Assembly: GCA_021234155.1 (NCBI GenBank)
Contig: JAJEKV010000004.1
Span: forward strand, 11,286,109-11,350,108
From: Isoetes taiwanensis
Taxonomy: Eukaryota; Streptophyta; Lycopodiopsida; Isoetales; Isoetaceae
Reading direction: 5' to 3'
DNA: 64,000 nucleotides
Shown: piece after piece, positions 23,746 to 34,755 of the stretch
How the letters are laid out: the number at the start of each line of letters is the position of its first letter
How positions within the stretch are numbered: the first letter of the stretch is position 1
Notes under the pieces: generated by a model
Databases searched by the model: none
What the model was told of the DNA's origin: nothing
What the model saw: only the letters and a program-made list of their open reading frames with translations
Translations under genes and position numbers: made by a program

Positions 23746-24075
23746 CTAACCTCCTGACAAGTCGATGTCGATCAAATCGGAGACGACTCGCCCGTCAAAC
23801 TCTTTTCTAAACTCTGGGTATTGCTTCTCCAAATCCTGCTTCAATACCCATGTCGCGTCTTCCACGGGCAAGTGCTTCCACTTGGCCAAATACTGAAGGA
23901 ACTGAGATCTCCTAGTCTTCTTGAATGACTTGTCGAGAAGTAATTCAGGCACAATTTCAACTTGTTCCTCCGTCGTTTCCAACAAAGTTGGAGTATCCAA
24001 AACCTCATCAAGGTAAAGATCGTGCCTTTTGAATAAACTCACATGGAAGACCTTAAGGTGGCCCAAGAGATCCAA
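23746..24075 (-). pseudogene. Chromovirus integrase tail and chromodomain
   Basis: The frame contains FHVSLFKRHD, the conserved link after integrase, and then a chromodomain: EIVPELLLDKSFKKTRRSQF, LQYLAKWKHLPVEDATWVL, EKQYPEF. Chromodomains steer chromoviruses to heterochromatin. It is closely related to the copy at 46686-47021. Confidence 0.8.
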
Positions 24076-24697
24076 CTTGTAGGCCTGAGAGCCCGCTCTT
24101 CTCCGAGGTCTTGAACGGACCGGCCCACCTAGGGGCGAGCTTCTTACAATTGCCGATGCGAAGCTTCCCTTGCTTAACCTTTACTTGAACCAAACTTTAT
24201 CTCTCACCACAAAACAACTCTCGAGGAGTTTTATGTCTATCTGCTAGACTCTTCAGATGTGCCCATGCTGTTGAAGATACTCTCACACTTCTACCAAAAG
24301 CTACCGCATATATGCTGTCGTTGTTGAGAAACTTCCACCTTGGGCACTAAATTATGCCACATAACTAGGGTCAAGCATTGATAACTGTAATTGATCATGG
24401 GGCAGACATCTTCGATGACTCTTGCTTCATATTATTGTACGTAATTGACCAAGTGGATGTACTCGGCCCATTGGATTACTTGTTCCAATCATAGTTTCTC
24501 AACGTGCTCTCCAAATTTGTGTTGCGGTCCCTTTGCCGATTTGACTGCAAATGATAAGCAAAACTCATCAACAAGTTGGTGCAGCTCGTGTTGAAGAAGT
24601 CTTGCTAAACGTCGCTAAAGAACTTCGGATCTCTTTTGGTGATGATCGACATGTGCCTTCCATGCAGCCTAAAAGAACTCTTATGTAGACCACACGG

Positions 24698-24922
24698 CTA
24701 GATCCCAAGGCGGTGTCTATGGTGTGGCATGGCAAGTATGTGCCCTTTTGATAAACTATATACCACAACCATCAAGGCTTCAAAGCTTCTTGTTGTCCTT
24801 GGAAGGCCCGCTATGAAAACCATGCTGAAGACTTCCCACTTGGCGTCTGGCACCGCCCAAGGTTCCAAAACTCCTGGAATTCGAAGTTGTTCCGCCCTTG
24901 TCTGCTGGCTCCACTGACACAT
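24698..24922 (-). pseudogene. Chromovirus integrase fragment
   Basis: The frame keeps the second zinc-site Cys region ([16 protein letters not shown]) and the core entry AVPDAKWEVFSMVFIAGLPR. The first catalytic Asp is replaced (SMVFI instead of the SMDFI seen at 48 kb), so this copy is inactive. Downstream core residues are frameshifted. Confidence 0.75.
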
Positions 24923-25209
24923 TCTTGGCTATGTCTGATTATCTGCTTCTTCATACCTGGCCAGACGTAGCTACTTCTAATCTTGAAGTAGGCCTTTATA
25001 AATTTTGCATGGCCGGAAATAGGGCTATTATGCGTGTCCTGGAAAAATTTTCTTACTCCTTATGCTTTGAGTATAGTTGTTCTTTGATATTAAAGATTAC
25101 CTTCCTTTTTAAAATATTTGAAGGTTTCTCTTTCTTAATCCGTTCTTGCACTCTTGTAAGGACTAGCCCATCATGTGCTTGAACTCCATGTTGGGGAAGA
25201 TGGCTTCTT

Positions 25210-25463
25210 CTATCTTCTTGCCGAATTCGCTTGCCGAAGTGGAGATGGGATTGCAAATTGATGCTTCAAAAGCTTGCCCATGAGTGGTTGCGTCTTATCA
25301 TCTCCATGGCTTCCCTCAATTGGTCTATATGCTCTTCCATTGATTTGCTGTAGATCACGATGTCGTCGAAGAGAATTGATGAAGAAATCATCCAAGGAAT
25401 CTTCGAAGATGTCGTCCTCAAATGCCTACAAGTTGGTGGAGCATTCCATAGACTTAGGGGCAT
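25210..25463 (-). pseudogene. Chromovirus reverse transcriptase fragment
   Basis: Two overlapping frames carry the palm motif FDDIVIYSKSMEEHIDQLRE, with both Asp residues, and its upstream NAPPTC segment. A frameshift separates them. The remainder of RT is too decayed to read. Confidence 0.75.
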
Positions 25464-25693
25464 TACTGTGGAATCATAGTGCCCATACCGTGTTCTGAAG
25501 GAGTCTTATAATTATCTTCCCCCTTCATCCTTATTTGCTGATTGCCCGAGCTTACATCGATTTTGTAGAGGAGTCTTGCTTCTTGGGGCTGATCCATTAT
25601 GTCGTTGCTTGTTGAGCTGCCCATGGTTGATCCCCAAGTCGATCAACTCCTACAACTGCTTCTTGAGCTCTGCTAGCTCGGCAGTGCTGATTC

Positions 25694-26804
25694 CAGGGTA
25701 AATTTTAACGGCCCTAAATGTTTTTCTATTCAAATTAAGGTTGGCTAAATCTATGAAAAACAAAAGTTCTTAGAGTTTTTTCTTGGCGAAATTTGATAAA
25801 ATAAAGCCCTTTAATTATCTTCCCATTTGGCTAAAATGTAAAATTTATATGACATGAAATTGTAATGTTGGCAAATTTTTCTTGGTCCCCAGCTAAAGTG
25901 CAACTATTTAACTTCAAATTTTGAGCACTGATTAGTACATGAATGACATTGATTCAATATGCTTCTTTTACAAAATGGTAACAAAGTTGTTCAGAGTACA
26001 AGGGTAAAAGCATGTTAAGGTGTACCACTTTTGGAACCTGCAAAAGTACATACACTGGGTACTTTAGAACTGGGTACTTTCTCATTTTTCTTTTCATTAA
26101 AACTAGTACAAAAGTTCAAAATAAAAGTCAAGGACGTGTTAATATTCAAAGCTAGGATATATATATTGCTATCGAAGACCAAAATATATATAAAAGTTTT
26201 AAAATATACCTTTTATTGACATATTACACAGGTACCCAGTACCCAGTCCTGGGTACCTTTTTAGGTACTTTTTTAGTCACTAAATAATACTTTTTAAGGG
26301 ACACCCTAACATGCTTTTACCCACAATTCATAAGGAACAAACAATATCGTTTGAAGGAACATGCATGTTTACGTTGGTGTCAAATGCATCCAAATGGTGA
26401 ATTTGGTGATGAAGCCCTTTAGGGTCAACAATTGCAAGAAGAGATCACTACTATTTAAAACATTCTTCATAGCATTTAACCTAAACAACTTATAGTTACA
26501 AATTCAAAATATGATTGAGGTAGCTAATGGCAATTCCTAAATGAAAGAGGTCCTTGAATAGAATTGGCATGGCTATTTGAATTGATCAGGGTTCTCCTAA
26601 TCAACTTTAGAGAAGGCGATTCAGTACACCATGCAGCAAACAATCCCGGCTAAACTCTAACCGTTCAGAATTTACCCCCTTTTGGAGTGGCTAAATTATG
26701 TTTTTTTTTTTTTTAAATTGCCTTTATAAACTTTAGCCATGAAATTTGACTAAAAGTCTAAAAAATTGCCATTTGGCGAATTTTAGCCACTCTTTATTAC
26801 CCTG
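25694..26804. mobile_element. hAT-type non-autonomous element, TSD GCTGATTC
   Basis: The termini CAGGGTAA and TTACCCTG are flanked by a perfect 8-bp direct repeat GCTGATTC (25686-25693 and 26805-26812). The 8-bp duplication and CAGGG ends are diagnostic of hAT transposons. At 1.1 kb there is no transposase. Subterminal AATTTTAGCCA/TGGCTAAA motifs recur near both ends. Another MITE is nested inside. Confidence 0.9.
26002..26322. mobile_element. Nested MITE, TSD ACAA
   Basis: The inverted ends GGGTAAAAGCATGTTAAGGT and, read in reverse, GGGTAAAAGCATGTTAGGGT differ at one base. A 4-bp direct repeat ACAA lies at 25998-26001 and 26323-26326. It shares its ends, the 4-bp duplication and GTACTTT-rich interior with the element at 2568-2842. 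Confidence 0.85.
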
Positions 26805-28439
26805 GCTGATTCTATAAAGAGCCTTGCTGATCGGCTCTGCCTCCGGTGCAAGAGTGATTTCAGACTCTATGCTTCTATAGAGCAAAAGCTCTCAAATTTC
26901 ATCTGGAGGTATATCATGGGACTTCTTGATTAACTTAGAAATTGGCCGAGGCACTGTTTCGAAGTAGCATCTTCCTTCTTACTCTTGTAGTCGGGGTCGA
27001 CAACTTGTAGCTTATGTACGACCTCATTCCTTATGATGTACTTAAGTAATTGCTTTACTGACATGCGTTGCACGATTGAAATTACTTCCTTAACTTAAGT
27101 TATAAGCTACTTGTCCTTTCGTGCTGGGATAAGTATCTCTTGCTTATACAATCAATTATTGCCTTAGCCGGCTTTAGTATTGCATGTCTATTATGAGGTC
27201 ATAGTTGCCAATGTACATAAGTTGGTGCCGATGCTCTACTTTGCTTCGCTTAAGCTTGATGTCGAACTTGACTCTTGTTCCGTTGGTGCTGCTGATTACT
27301 CGGCCTTGCCTTAACTACTGGCCTAGATTTAGACTTAAGAGTCTTGCTCTTGAAGATGTCCGCCATCTAGAAGGTGCAAAATTACAAGTTAAAGAACTAC
27401 TTACATAAATCCTATGGCCACAAGTTTAGTCGGCATGACATTATTTTTGGGCACACATAGAAAACTATATGATTAGATAATTATTCTTGTTTTAGATCTA
27501 ATCTATACTCTAGGGTCTGCCCTTTCTTAATTATTGCCCCCCTTGAAATAGTCCCACCTTTGAGTTGAAGCCATCTAAGAAGTTGGCCGGACTTATTAGA
27601 TTGCTTCTCTTCATTTGGTCGGATTATTCCTTCTGCTGCAGAAGTACTCGTCATATATATGGTCGACAATTATCCTATTATTGAATCCTTCTTAGCAAGA
27701 TGATCAAGCTCACGAAGAGGTTCCAATATGTTGGATATCTGCCAGCAATGTATATAATTGTTGTACTCCATACATTTCCTTCCCAATCTTTGAAGCTTTG
27801 CTCAATTCTTGGGTCCATCTTTCTAAAAGAAGAAAAAAAATCTACTCGAATTTTCGTCCCAATCCCATCATGGATGTTACCACCCATAATTCTAAGAAAC
27901 TTGACAATCTGATAGGTCCTCTAACTTGCTTAGAGCTGGTGTAGCCATTAGTCGTTGGAGTAGCAAGACGATGGTCCATACTTTGTTGAAAATAATCTGG
28001 TCTCCTTGGAGTTGTTGTGTGATCATTCAAGTGCCCTGCTTTCTTTCATTGAACATATTCTGACTCTGCTCGTCCTTATAATGTTGATGCTGATTACCTT
28101 TATTAACATTATCCCTCTTAGTGGACTTGCTGATGTAGTGGCGACATAAGGCTCGGTGTTGCATCCCAAAGTCTTGGAGGTAATGTTCACCACTGTGTAG
28201 AATCTTTCGTGTTTGACTCATCTGCCTTGAAGGTTATGAGATTCGAGGATGATTCTTCTGACTCTTGAATTGATATTGTTGTTAGATACAAAAGAAATTA
28301 TGTGAAAATTCCACTTACGAGTCAAGATCATGGTAAGACATTGATTAGTATATAGAAATACATTTCATGAAATACATTATAATATCTAAAAGAGAGATTA
28401 TTCAATACAATTTAATTGAGGACAAAGCAAATACTTCCG

Positions 28440-29953
28440 TCATTGACGGCCCTTCATGTTCTTGAAGAAGTTCTTGATGTTCTTGAGATGTAGCCCTTTG
28501 CCGACGTTCTGCAATATCCTTGCGGCTGATCCTCCTTCAAGTGCTCTAGCCATCTGGGGGGCTGGGAGTTTGGGTGCCGTTGCTGCCACTACCGACAAAT
28601 GTGCATCCCTGAGGTGGCCCCTGGCGAAGTCGAGGCAGTGAAGAGCTACTGATCTCTTGAAAAGGATGACATGGTCCGATACGTGGTCTAGTCTGGCGTG
28701 CTGCCCAAAGCCAGAGAGGGCTATGAGGAGCGCAACAAACTCTTCTCCTCTTGGGCTAAACTCCCTGTGGAATACTATCTGCCCTTGGCTAAGAGCTGGA
28801 AGATAGTACCGAAGCGCCTTGCCTTTACCCGTGGTGTTGGACCCTGTGCCTCTTCTGGCAGCTGCTTCCCCATAGATGTCTATTGCTACGAGGTCTTCGT
28901 GGTCCCTCCACATTGTGGTAGCGTTCTCCAAGTTGATGTTGGCGTGTGCCTCATGCGAACTCCTGGAACGGACTGGTCGGCTAGAGCTTGGACCCCTTCC
29001 TGGCTTATACAATCTGCTTTGTATCTGCTGGAACTCCTCCTCTGGGATGACAGGTTCTTGTTGTCGATAGATCTCCCTTATCTGCTGATAGGCTTCTATA
29101 TCTGACATTGTCTGCCCGGCGTATGAGTGTCGCTCTGATAACTCCCTTGGAAATTCCTGGTAGGAGTAGTCGATGAAGTCACTGCCCTGCTCTTGTGCAA
29201 TTAAGCCTAGGAGCTCGTCGACTCTGAGGCCTTCTTCTTGGGAATGGGGAAGGTTGAGGATGTCGTTAGCCAAGATGTACTCCTCGCCGTCGATGACCAC
29301 TGGTGACAGGGCTGTGATGCCAAGTGGTGGTTCGAAATCTCGCCTTAGTGTGCCTTCCTGCCTAGCTATTTGCCTCTCCATCCTTGCTGCTTCGCTCGTT
29401 TCCCAACTTGGGTTCTCCTCCACTTGTTGCTCGTAGTCTTGCTCAATCTGCAGCATGGGTGTTGCCGAGGTGGAGCTATAGTACTCGTACTCCGTGGATT
29501 CGATTTTGTGGATGCTGATCTGCTCCCTTCGGGTGTTGAGAGGTGCTAGATCTAAGGGCTGAATCGACGGCTCCCTTGGTTGGTTGACTGCCTTGTACTG
29601 CATGAACAAAGCTAAGGCTGCTTGGTTTGAGAGGTATCTGTGCCTATGATGCTTACAGGTCATGTAGTCTGGCATGCTTCTGGTTCTATCCCACACCTTA
29701 TTCTTGGCCTTAGCTCCCCCACCTATGGCTTGGGTCAGAGAGTCTAAAGAAACCCATTTCCCTCCCCTAGGTGGCAAGCTAACTTCCAAGGGTAGTATCT
29801 GCTGGTCATATTGGCAAATGATGTCGGTGTAATAGGGAGTCATGTGGCATGGAGATCAAAGAGGTGGTCGAAGACATGGAAAGCTTGGTCGGCAGGAAAA
29901 TCACGGATGTGATTGACGGCGTCATACCATCTGACAAAGTTTGAGGGCGCCAT
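28440..29953 (-). pseudogene. Gypsy accessory protein (copy B), one frameshift
   Basis: From ATG at 29953 the frame reads MAPSNFVRWYDAVNHIRDFP. After 38 codons it hits TGA, then continues one base out of frame for 467 codons. Compared with the homologue at 51610-53157 one base is missing near 29842. The conserved blocks are an N-terminal FxRWY, a central LGITALSPVVIDGEEYIL, YYLPAL, and IVFHREFSPRGEEFVALLIA followed by LSGFGQHARL. A basic tail ends FFKNMKGRQ. No known domain is recognised. It starts ten bases after an LTR end. A related gene lies inside the giant transposon at 41763-43274. Confidence 0.7.
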
Positions 29954-29963
29954 TGAGCAGAAA

Positions 29964-31045
29964 TGTGACGTCCCCTACTCGTATACGATGCCCGCACCGT
30001 ATACAAACAGGAGTTCATCCCCCATACCAGCTCCATTGCTGATACAGGACCCTCCACATATCACTGTGACCCTCTGAAGTCCCCAGTGGGAAGAATGAAG
30101 GGATCATTTTACCCCATCTTCCTCAGGGCCTACCTAGCTGCGGAAGCGTAACATACACGTCAGTAACATACATCACATATCCACCTCGAAGGGTGGCGCA
30201 TCAACATCTGCATAGACAAAGATCAGCACAATACAAGTGGGATCCTACCCAAGGCTCGCATTACTGGGATGGACTGACAAGCTTGGGTCTCGAGTTGAGT
30301 TCGCGGTGCACGGAATCATGACAATGGAATTGGCTGGCATAAGAACATGGCATTGGGTTGTCCACACCATCCGCCCCCTCCAGTGCACACACTTTGCGAG
30401 TAGGTTGAAAAGTGTTGGGACCCGATCAGAGGCCCGGCCGGGTGCATAGCCAAAGGGGCTACTCCCGGGTTACATCTCCCCAGGCCGATGGGGCAGGTAG
30501 GGATCACTCCCACCCGGGTCTACATGTCGACCCAAGGTGACTAGAGGGCCACCGCCCTTATTCGACTTAACCCACCGGAAGGTAAACCCCACCCCACCGG
30601 TGTCGAGCCCATGCCTTGCCCACACTTAGTGGCAAGCCATTAGACCTAGTCACTCGGGATGGGTAGAGGCCTTACACACCGAAAGGATCGGTCAAGGGTC
30701 AACACCTAACCTCGTTCGAGGCACCGGGTCCCTTCACCCACAACCGGTGAGGTTCTTGTACACGGCCGAATTCTAGTAATGCACTAAGAGGGACTAACTA
30801 GGAGCATCATCTACTAAGCTTTCAGTCTCTACCCCCCTTCCCAATACAATGAGTTCACAGAATCCATCCGTCCATCATATCAACATAATAAATAATAAAG
30901 AACTAATCTATCTCATAGAGTTAGGTTCTTTAGTTAGGTCAATCTCGGGATCTACTTGGCTGCTAGGGGTGATCTACTAGGCTAAACCTATTGATTCGAA
31001 GGCTGGAGTAAGGTTTATGCTATTTGATCGACCAAATACCTGATC
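29964..31045 (-). repeat. Gypsy LTR, 3' portion (interrupted by giant transposon)
   Basis: On the minus strand this segment ends GGGGACGTCACA at 29964. It aligns in order with the solo LTR at 37387-38933, including GCGGAAGCG, CTACCCCCCTTCCCAATAC and GACCAAATACCTGATCC. The homology stops exactly at the giant element's left terminal repeat and resumes after its right one, at 45445. The two parts add up to about 1.5 kb, close to the 1547 bp of the solo LTR. Confidence 0.85.
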
Positions 31046-31077
31046 CATTAGAGTTTTTTTGAGGTCAAATAAGGGCC
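31046..31077 (+). repeat. Left terminal inverted repeat
   Basis: It reads CATTAGAGTTTTTTTGAGG then TCAAATAAGGGCC. The right end is its reverse complement with one mismatch (GAGG versus GAGA). Confidence 0.9.
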
Positions 31078-31396
31078 TCCTAAGAATATATTAGATGGGC
31101 CGCCACGTAGGATCCCGAACCTAGCTTCCCCCCTCCATACCTAAATTTCACTCTCCCCTAACCTAACTACCTAACCTCTGAACCTAACCCTCGAACCTAA
31201 CCCCGCAATCATTATTTCCTAACGACCTGAATATTTGATGATTATATCTAGGATTTTCGTTTTTCCACCTTCGAGCTTATGCCATCGAGCTTCAGCACCA
31301 TCGATCGAGCTTGCCCTCGCGCCATCGACCTTGCCATCGCGCCATCGAGCGCCAACGATCTTGCCATCGCGCCCAGGCAGTTTTTGAATTCGAATT

Positions 31397-32184
31397 ATGG
31401 CGGATTCTTGCCAGCAAATAGAGCGAAATTTTTCAATTTCGCTCTGTTTGTTGGCAAGAATCTTCCTAATTCTAATCTCCGCTCCGGTTCTCGGTCTTTT
31501 GCAACGTCAATGGCAAAGGTATTTGGTTTCCGAGTCGTCATTGCATTCCTTTGAGTGTTCTTCCTTCTAATACTTCTGTTTCAGGATCAAACTAATTCCG
31601 AGGGTCAATTTAGAGTGCAAGTGCCAAAAGAATGCCTGCCTTACAGGAATAAGTTCACTTGGAAGCAACCAATAGATGAAGATGCATTGCGAGCTTCTGG
31701 AGCCATGAATATAGACCTCTGGGCTAAAGGCCAACTGTATCCATGTGATCCTTTCACTCGAGCCCATCCAAACTTCCACTCTGCATCCGGTCTTATTGAA
31801 TTTGCTTGTAAGGGACAGCAAGGGTTACTAGGTTACTGTAATAATTTGGTTAATGGTAATACTGATCCACATTTGCGTGCCATGTATAACCACTTGTATG
31901 GATTCAATTGCAAAGTTTTATCAGATGTTAATCAGCTCCAACAGGCGAACTACTTTCTGTCTCAACAATGCATAAGCTCAATGAATTGGAGGTAGAAAAT
32001 CAGAAATTGGTGGTGAGATGAATGCAATTGTAGCAAGGAATGAAGAGGGTTGCGCAAGAAAATGATTCCCTTCACAAGCGGGTCAAACGCTTAAAAAAGA
32101 ACTCCAGGGGATCGGGGAGAGGGCAAAAACACGAAGCCCATAAATATATTAGCCCCCGGGTGGAGGCTCAAAAAAAAAAGGGTC
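31397..32184 (+). pseudogene. N-terminal exons of the transposase, damaged
   Basis: Exon 1 would end at a donor AAAG|GTATTTGG (31520). An intron ends CTTCTGTTTCAG at 31584, and exon 2 opens DQTNSEGQFRVQVPKECLPY. It contains a Cys/His-bearing region (LYPCDPFTRAHPNFH, IEFACKGQQGLLGYC) up to about 31990. A leucine-zipper-like stretch follows in another frame (LNELEVENQKLVV, RVAQENDSLHKRVKRLKK), with a TAG near 32029. A one-base slip in the A10 run at 32170 would join this to the main frame. The part is probably needed for DNA binding. It could be broken or mis-sequenced. Confidence 0.5.
31403..31462 (+). other. Long hairpin at the 5' end of the transposase gene
   Basis: A 28-bp arm (31403-31430, GATTCTTGCCAGC...) pairs with 31435-31462 across a TTTC loop, with only two mismatches, both G·U-compatible in one RNA. 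It lies six bases after the ATG at 31397 and before a likely donor at 31520. Translation or RNA processing of the leader could be affected. Confidence 0.85.
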
Positions 32185-34137
32185 ATGGCTATTAAAAAGC
32201 TTGTTGATCCAAATCTTGCAGAAGAAAATAAGAGAAAACCTGCTAATATTGCCGGTTTATTAAAGAAATTAGTTACTAAAGATGATGTATTGAGAATGTT
32301 AAAGCTTCCTGGTAGCATTCAACTTAGGAAAGCTGTAGTACATCAACTATTGCAGGAGTTGGGGAACAGTCAAACCTCAGAATCAGTGCAAGAACTGTGT
32401 GACAATGTCGGAATAAGTAGGCAAGCTTATATTGCTTTGTTCAGGTGCTTGCAGGATGGCTTTAAACAACAAGGCATTACCAAAACTATTCTACTACCAA
32501 GGATGACTAGTGTGATGACTTGTAGGTCATCGAGAAACAGACAAGTGCAAGAGCTTCTTGGTGATATGTATCAGCTGACCAGCAGTGTCAACTTGGATAC
32601 ATTGGCATCCTATACCAAAGGTAAGAAGAAGTCGAAGTTTGGTGATACTTTCTGCCTTAATGAAAATAACAATTGCTGGATAGACTTAACTAGAATGCTT
32701 CAGCTTTTGGTTCGATTTTATGATATGAAGGTAGAAGAGTGCGCTGGCAAACTAAGAATTGTTTTGAAGCTGGATGAAATGGAATTGGTGAAAGGCGAGA
32801 AGTACGAGAGGGTTTCGCTGAGTCTAATGAACAGAGCTTTGAATACAGGGAATGAAGAGTCAAATCTAGATGATAAGTTTTCCGTCCAGTCTGAAGATCA
32901 CATTTGGTGGGTTGGTTTATTTCAGGTACCAGAGGAAAATCACAGTATACTGAAATGGGTTTTTGATCAAACACCCATTCCCACAATGATTGCCTCTCAC
33001 GGAATCGGAGAAAAACTTGCAGTTCCTGGATATGGTGAGTACGAGGTTGAATGGCATCTTGCTGCAGATTTGAAGACAATAAAATGCATGTACAGAATGA
33101 AGCATGGTGCTGGTAAGACTACTCATGCTTGTCCCTACTGTCTCTATGCAAGAAGAGATTCAGCTGGATTGGACAAGAGTACATTAGACTGTGTCCAGGA
33201 TGAGCCACCAAATAGAGAGGAGAAGGACACAACCTTGATGCCAATTCTGCCAATTCCGTTAAGAAGAGTACACATATGCACCCTTCATGCTTTCTTGAGA
33301 ATCATAGACAAGATGGTTTACATGAGTATCCTGTTTGCTTGGAATAAATCACCCCAAAGCTCTAGGGAAGCTGCCATGCATGAAGTTGAAAAGGTGCTAT
33401 CTAATGTGGGACTTCATGGTGGGCACTACAAAATACTTCAAGATCCAAAGGTATCCGGCAAGGTTCCCCTGAAACCCAGTATGGGTGGTCCAAAGGCTAA
33501 GAGGCTTTTGCCTCCCGCGAAAGTGAGCTTATCTGGTGTTTGGAAAGCTTACAAGGATCTTATTGCAGCTGAGGATAATCGAAATGATCGTGGCAGATCA
33601 CGCCTGAAGAAAATCAAGGCATGGCAGGATTTCTCTGTACTGGTAAAGGAAATGCAGAAAAAGGTAGTGCAGGAAAATGATGTTGCCAAATTCCAGGAGG
33701 CAGTCACAAACTTCACTAAGTCTTTCTTGACGGCATGGGGTGAGGCCAATTTGACTCACTATGTCCATATTCTGTTCGCACATGGCGTGTGGTTTGTCAG
33801 GGAGTATGGAAGCCTGGGAATTTGGAATACACAGGGAATGGAGAAGTCCCATAAGCAAGCAAAGAATGCATTCTTCCGTTTCACTCAACACAGAGGTTCA
33901 GTTGGGAATTCCTTGCAGCAGATGTGTCAATGGTTTTACAGAAGGATCGTGTGCAAGTGGGTGAAGAAATCACGGAACCAGAGTGAATCAACACTTGCGA
34001 AGTTGTTTAGACAAAAAACCCAGTGGGAAAAAAAGAGGGCAGCTTGGTATAAGTCCGCAGCTGTTGAGCGATCAAGGGAGTGGAGATCAATGAGATGTAG
34101 GCAAGGCAAAGGTTATGTCCGTATTGAGAGCTCTTGA
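32185..34137 (+). CDS. RAG1/Transib-like DDE transposase core
   Basis: A 650-codon open frame. Visible in order are a first catalytic Asp (LKLDEMEL, D197), a C(2)C pair HACPYC (C316, C319), a C(2)H motif ICTLHAFLRIIDKM (C365, H368), an H(4)H pair HILFAH (H528, H533) and the glutamate block YGSLGIWNTQGMEKSHKQAK (E553). The order, spacing and last block (G-S-x-G-x-W ... E ... FFRF) match the RAG1/Transib catalytic core. The C(2)C, C/D(2)H and H(n)H motifs are also shared with CMC elements. The second Asp is not certain: the aligned region VPEENHSILKWVFDQT has Glu/Asn, or D261. Upstream exons probably extend the N-terminus. The protein would cut and join the element's ends in the nucleus. Confidence 0.75.
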   Translation: MAIKKLVDPNLAEENKRKPANIAGLLKKLVTKDDVLRMLKLPGSIQLRKAVVHQLLQELGNSQTSESVQELCDNVGISRQAYIALFRCLQDGFKQQGITKTILLPRMTSVMTCRSSRNRQVQELLGDMYQLTSSVNLDTLASYTKGKKKSKFGDTFCLNENNNCWIDLTRMLQLLVRFYDMKVEECAGKLRIVLKLDEMELVKGEKYERVSLSLMNRALNTGNEESNLDDKFSVQSEDHIWWVGLFQVPEENHSILKWVFDQTPIPTMIASHGIGEKLAVPGYGEYEVEWHLAADLKTIKCMYRMKHGAGKTTHACPYCLYARRDSAGLDKSTLDCVQDEPPNREEKDTTLMPILPIPLRRVHICTLHAFLRIIDKMVYMSILFAWNKSPQSSREAAMHEVEKVLSNVGLHGGHYKILQDPKVSGKVPLKPSMGGPKAKRLLPPAKVSLSGVWKAYKDLIAAEDNRNDRGRSRLKKIKAWQDFSVLVKEMQKKVVQENDVAKFQEAVTNFTKSFLTAWGEANLTHYVHILFAHGVWFVREYGSLGIWNTQGMEKSHKQAKNAFFRFTQHRGSVGNSLQQMCQWFYRRIVCKWVKKSRNQSESTLAKLFRQKTQWEKKRAAWYKSAAVERSREWRSMRCRQGKGYVRIESS

Positions 34138-34228
34138 TAACGTCTCTACTGTAAAAGAGTTGGTTTATTTATCAGTTCGATAGTGCTCAGTGTGCGAAAT
34201 GCTGTGTTGTAAGTAAATTGGATGCATG

Positions 34229-34600
34229 TATTGCGCATCGTGGCCACGGTGCGAAATATGGGCCTGTAACTAAACTGGATCCACGTATTTCGCACCGTAG
34301 CCACGGTGCGAAATAGGCCCTTCAATAATTCGTAACTGAATCGATTTCGCACCGTGGCTACGGTGCGAAATAGGCCCTTCAATAATTTGTGACTGAGTCG
34401 ATTTCGCACCGTGGCGACGGTGCGAAATATGGCCCTGTAACTAAACTGGACCCATGTATTTCGCACCGTATTCACGGTGCGAAATAGGCCTTTCAATAAT
34501 TTGTAGCTCAGTCGATTTTGCACCGTGGCTACGGTGCGAAATAGGCCCTTCAATAATTTGTACCTGAGTCAATTTCGCACCGTGGCTATGGTGCGAAATA
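34229..34600. repeat. Palindrome array 1 (seven copies)
   Basis: Seven copies of an inverted repeat, arms TTTCGCACCGT and ACGGTGCGAAA around a 4-base loop (mostly GGCT or AGCC), occur every 56-60 bases. Spacers (GGCCCTTCAATAATTTGTA and GGCCCTGTAACTAAACTGGA types) are also repeated. It lies between the convergent ends of the transposase and the next gene. Confidence 0.95.
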
Positions 34601-34755
34601 TGGGCCAGTAACTAGAGAATATTAACATATTAGAGAACATATTAACATATTAGAGAATATTTATAGAACATATTATCACGGTATCATATGAAATATTTAT
34701 GATAGATAGCAAAGGTTACTAGAGACCACGGCAGTATGTCCCTAGTAACCTTCCC

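Larger units (their letters stand above)
22911..28439 (-). mobile_element. Degraded Gypsy chromovirus internal region
   Basis: Minus-strand fragments appear in pol order but in many frames: RT near 25.2-25.5 kb, integrase zinc and core pieces at 24.7-25.2 kb, and the integrase C-terminus with chromodomain at 23.75-24.2 kb. Gag is not clearly readable (27.5-28.2 kb). Many indels and stops show an old insertion. A hAT-type element interrupts it at 25694-26804. The 22.9-23.7 kb part is untranslated 3' sequence. Confidence 0.8.

Noticed and set aside
32690-33079. Minus-strand ORF within the transposase gene
   Set aside because: It is a shadow of the plus-strand coding frame, which has all the conserved motifs.
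34146-34553. Repetitive peptide (FRTVATVRNR units) encoded across the palindrome array
   Set aside because: It is a translation of the palindromes. It occurs on both strands and in several arrays without a conserved start or end.
34229-34600. Evenly spaced palindromes as a CRISPR array
   Set aside because: Spacers are themselves repeated, the genome is a plant, and there are no cas genes.
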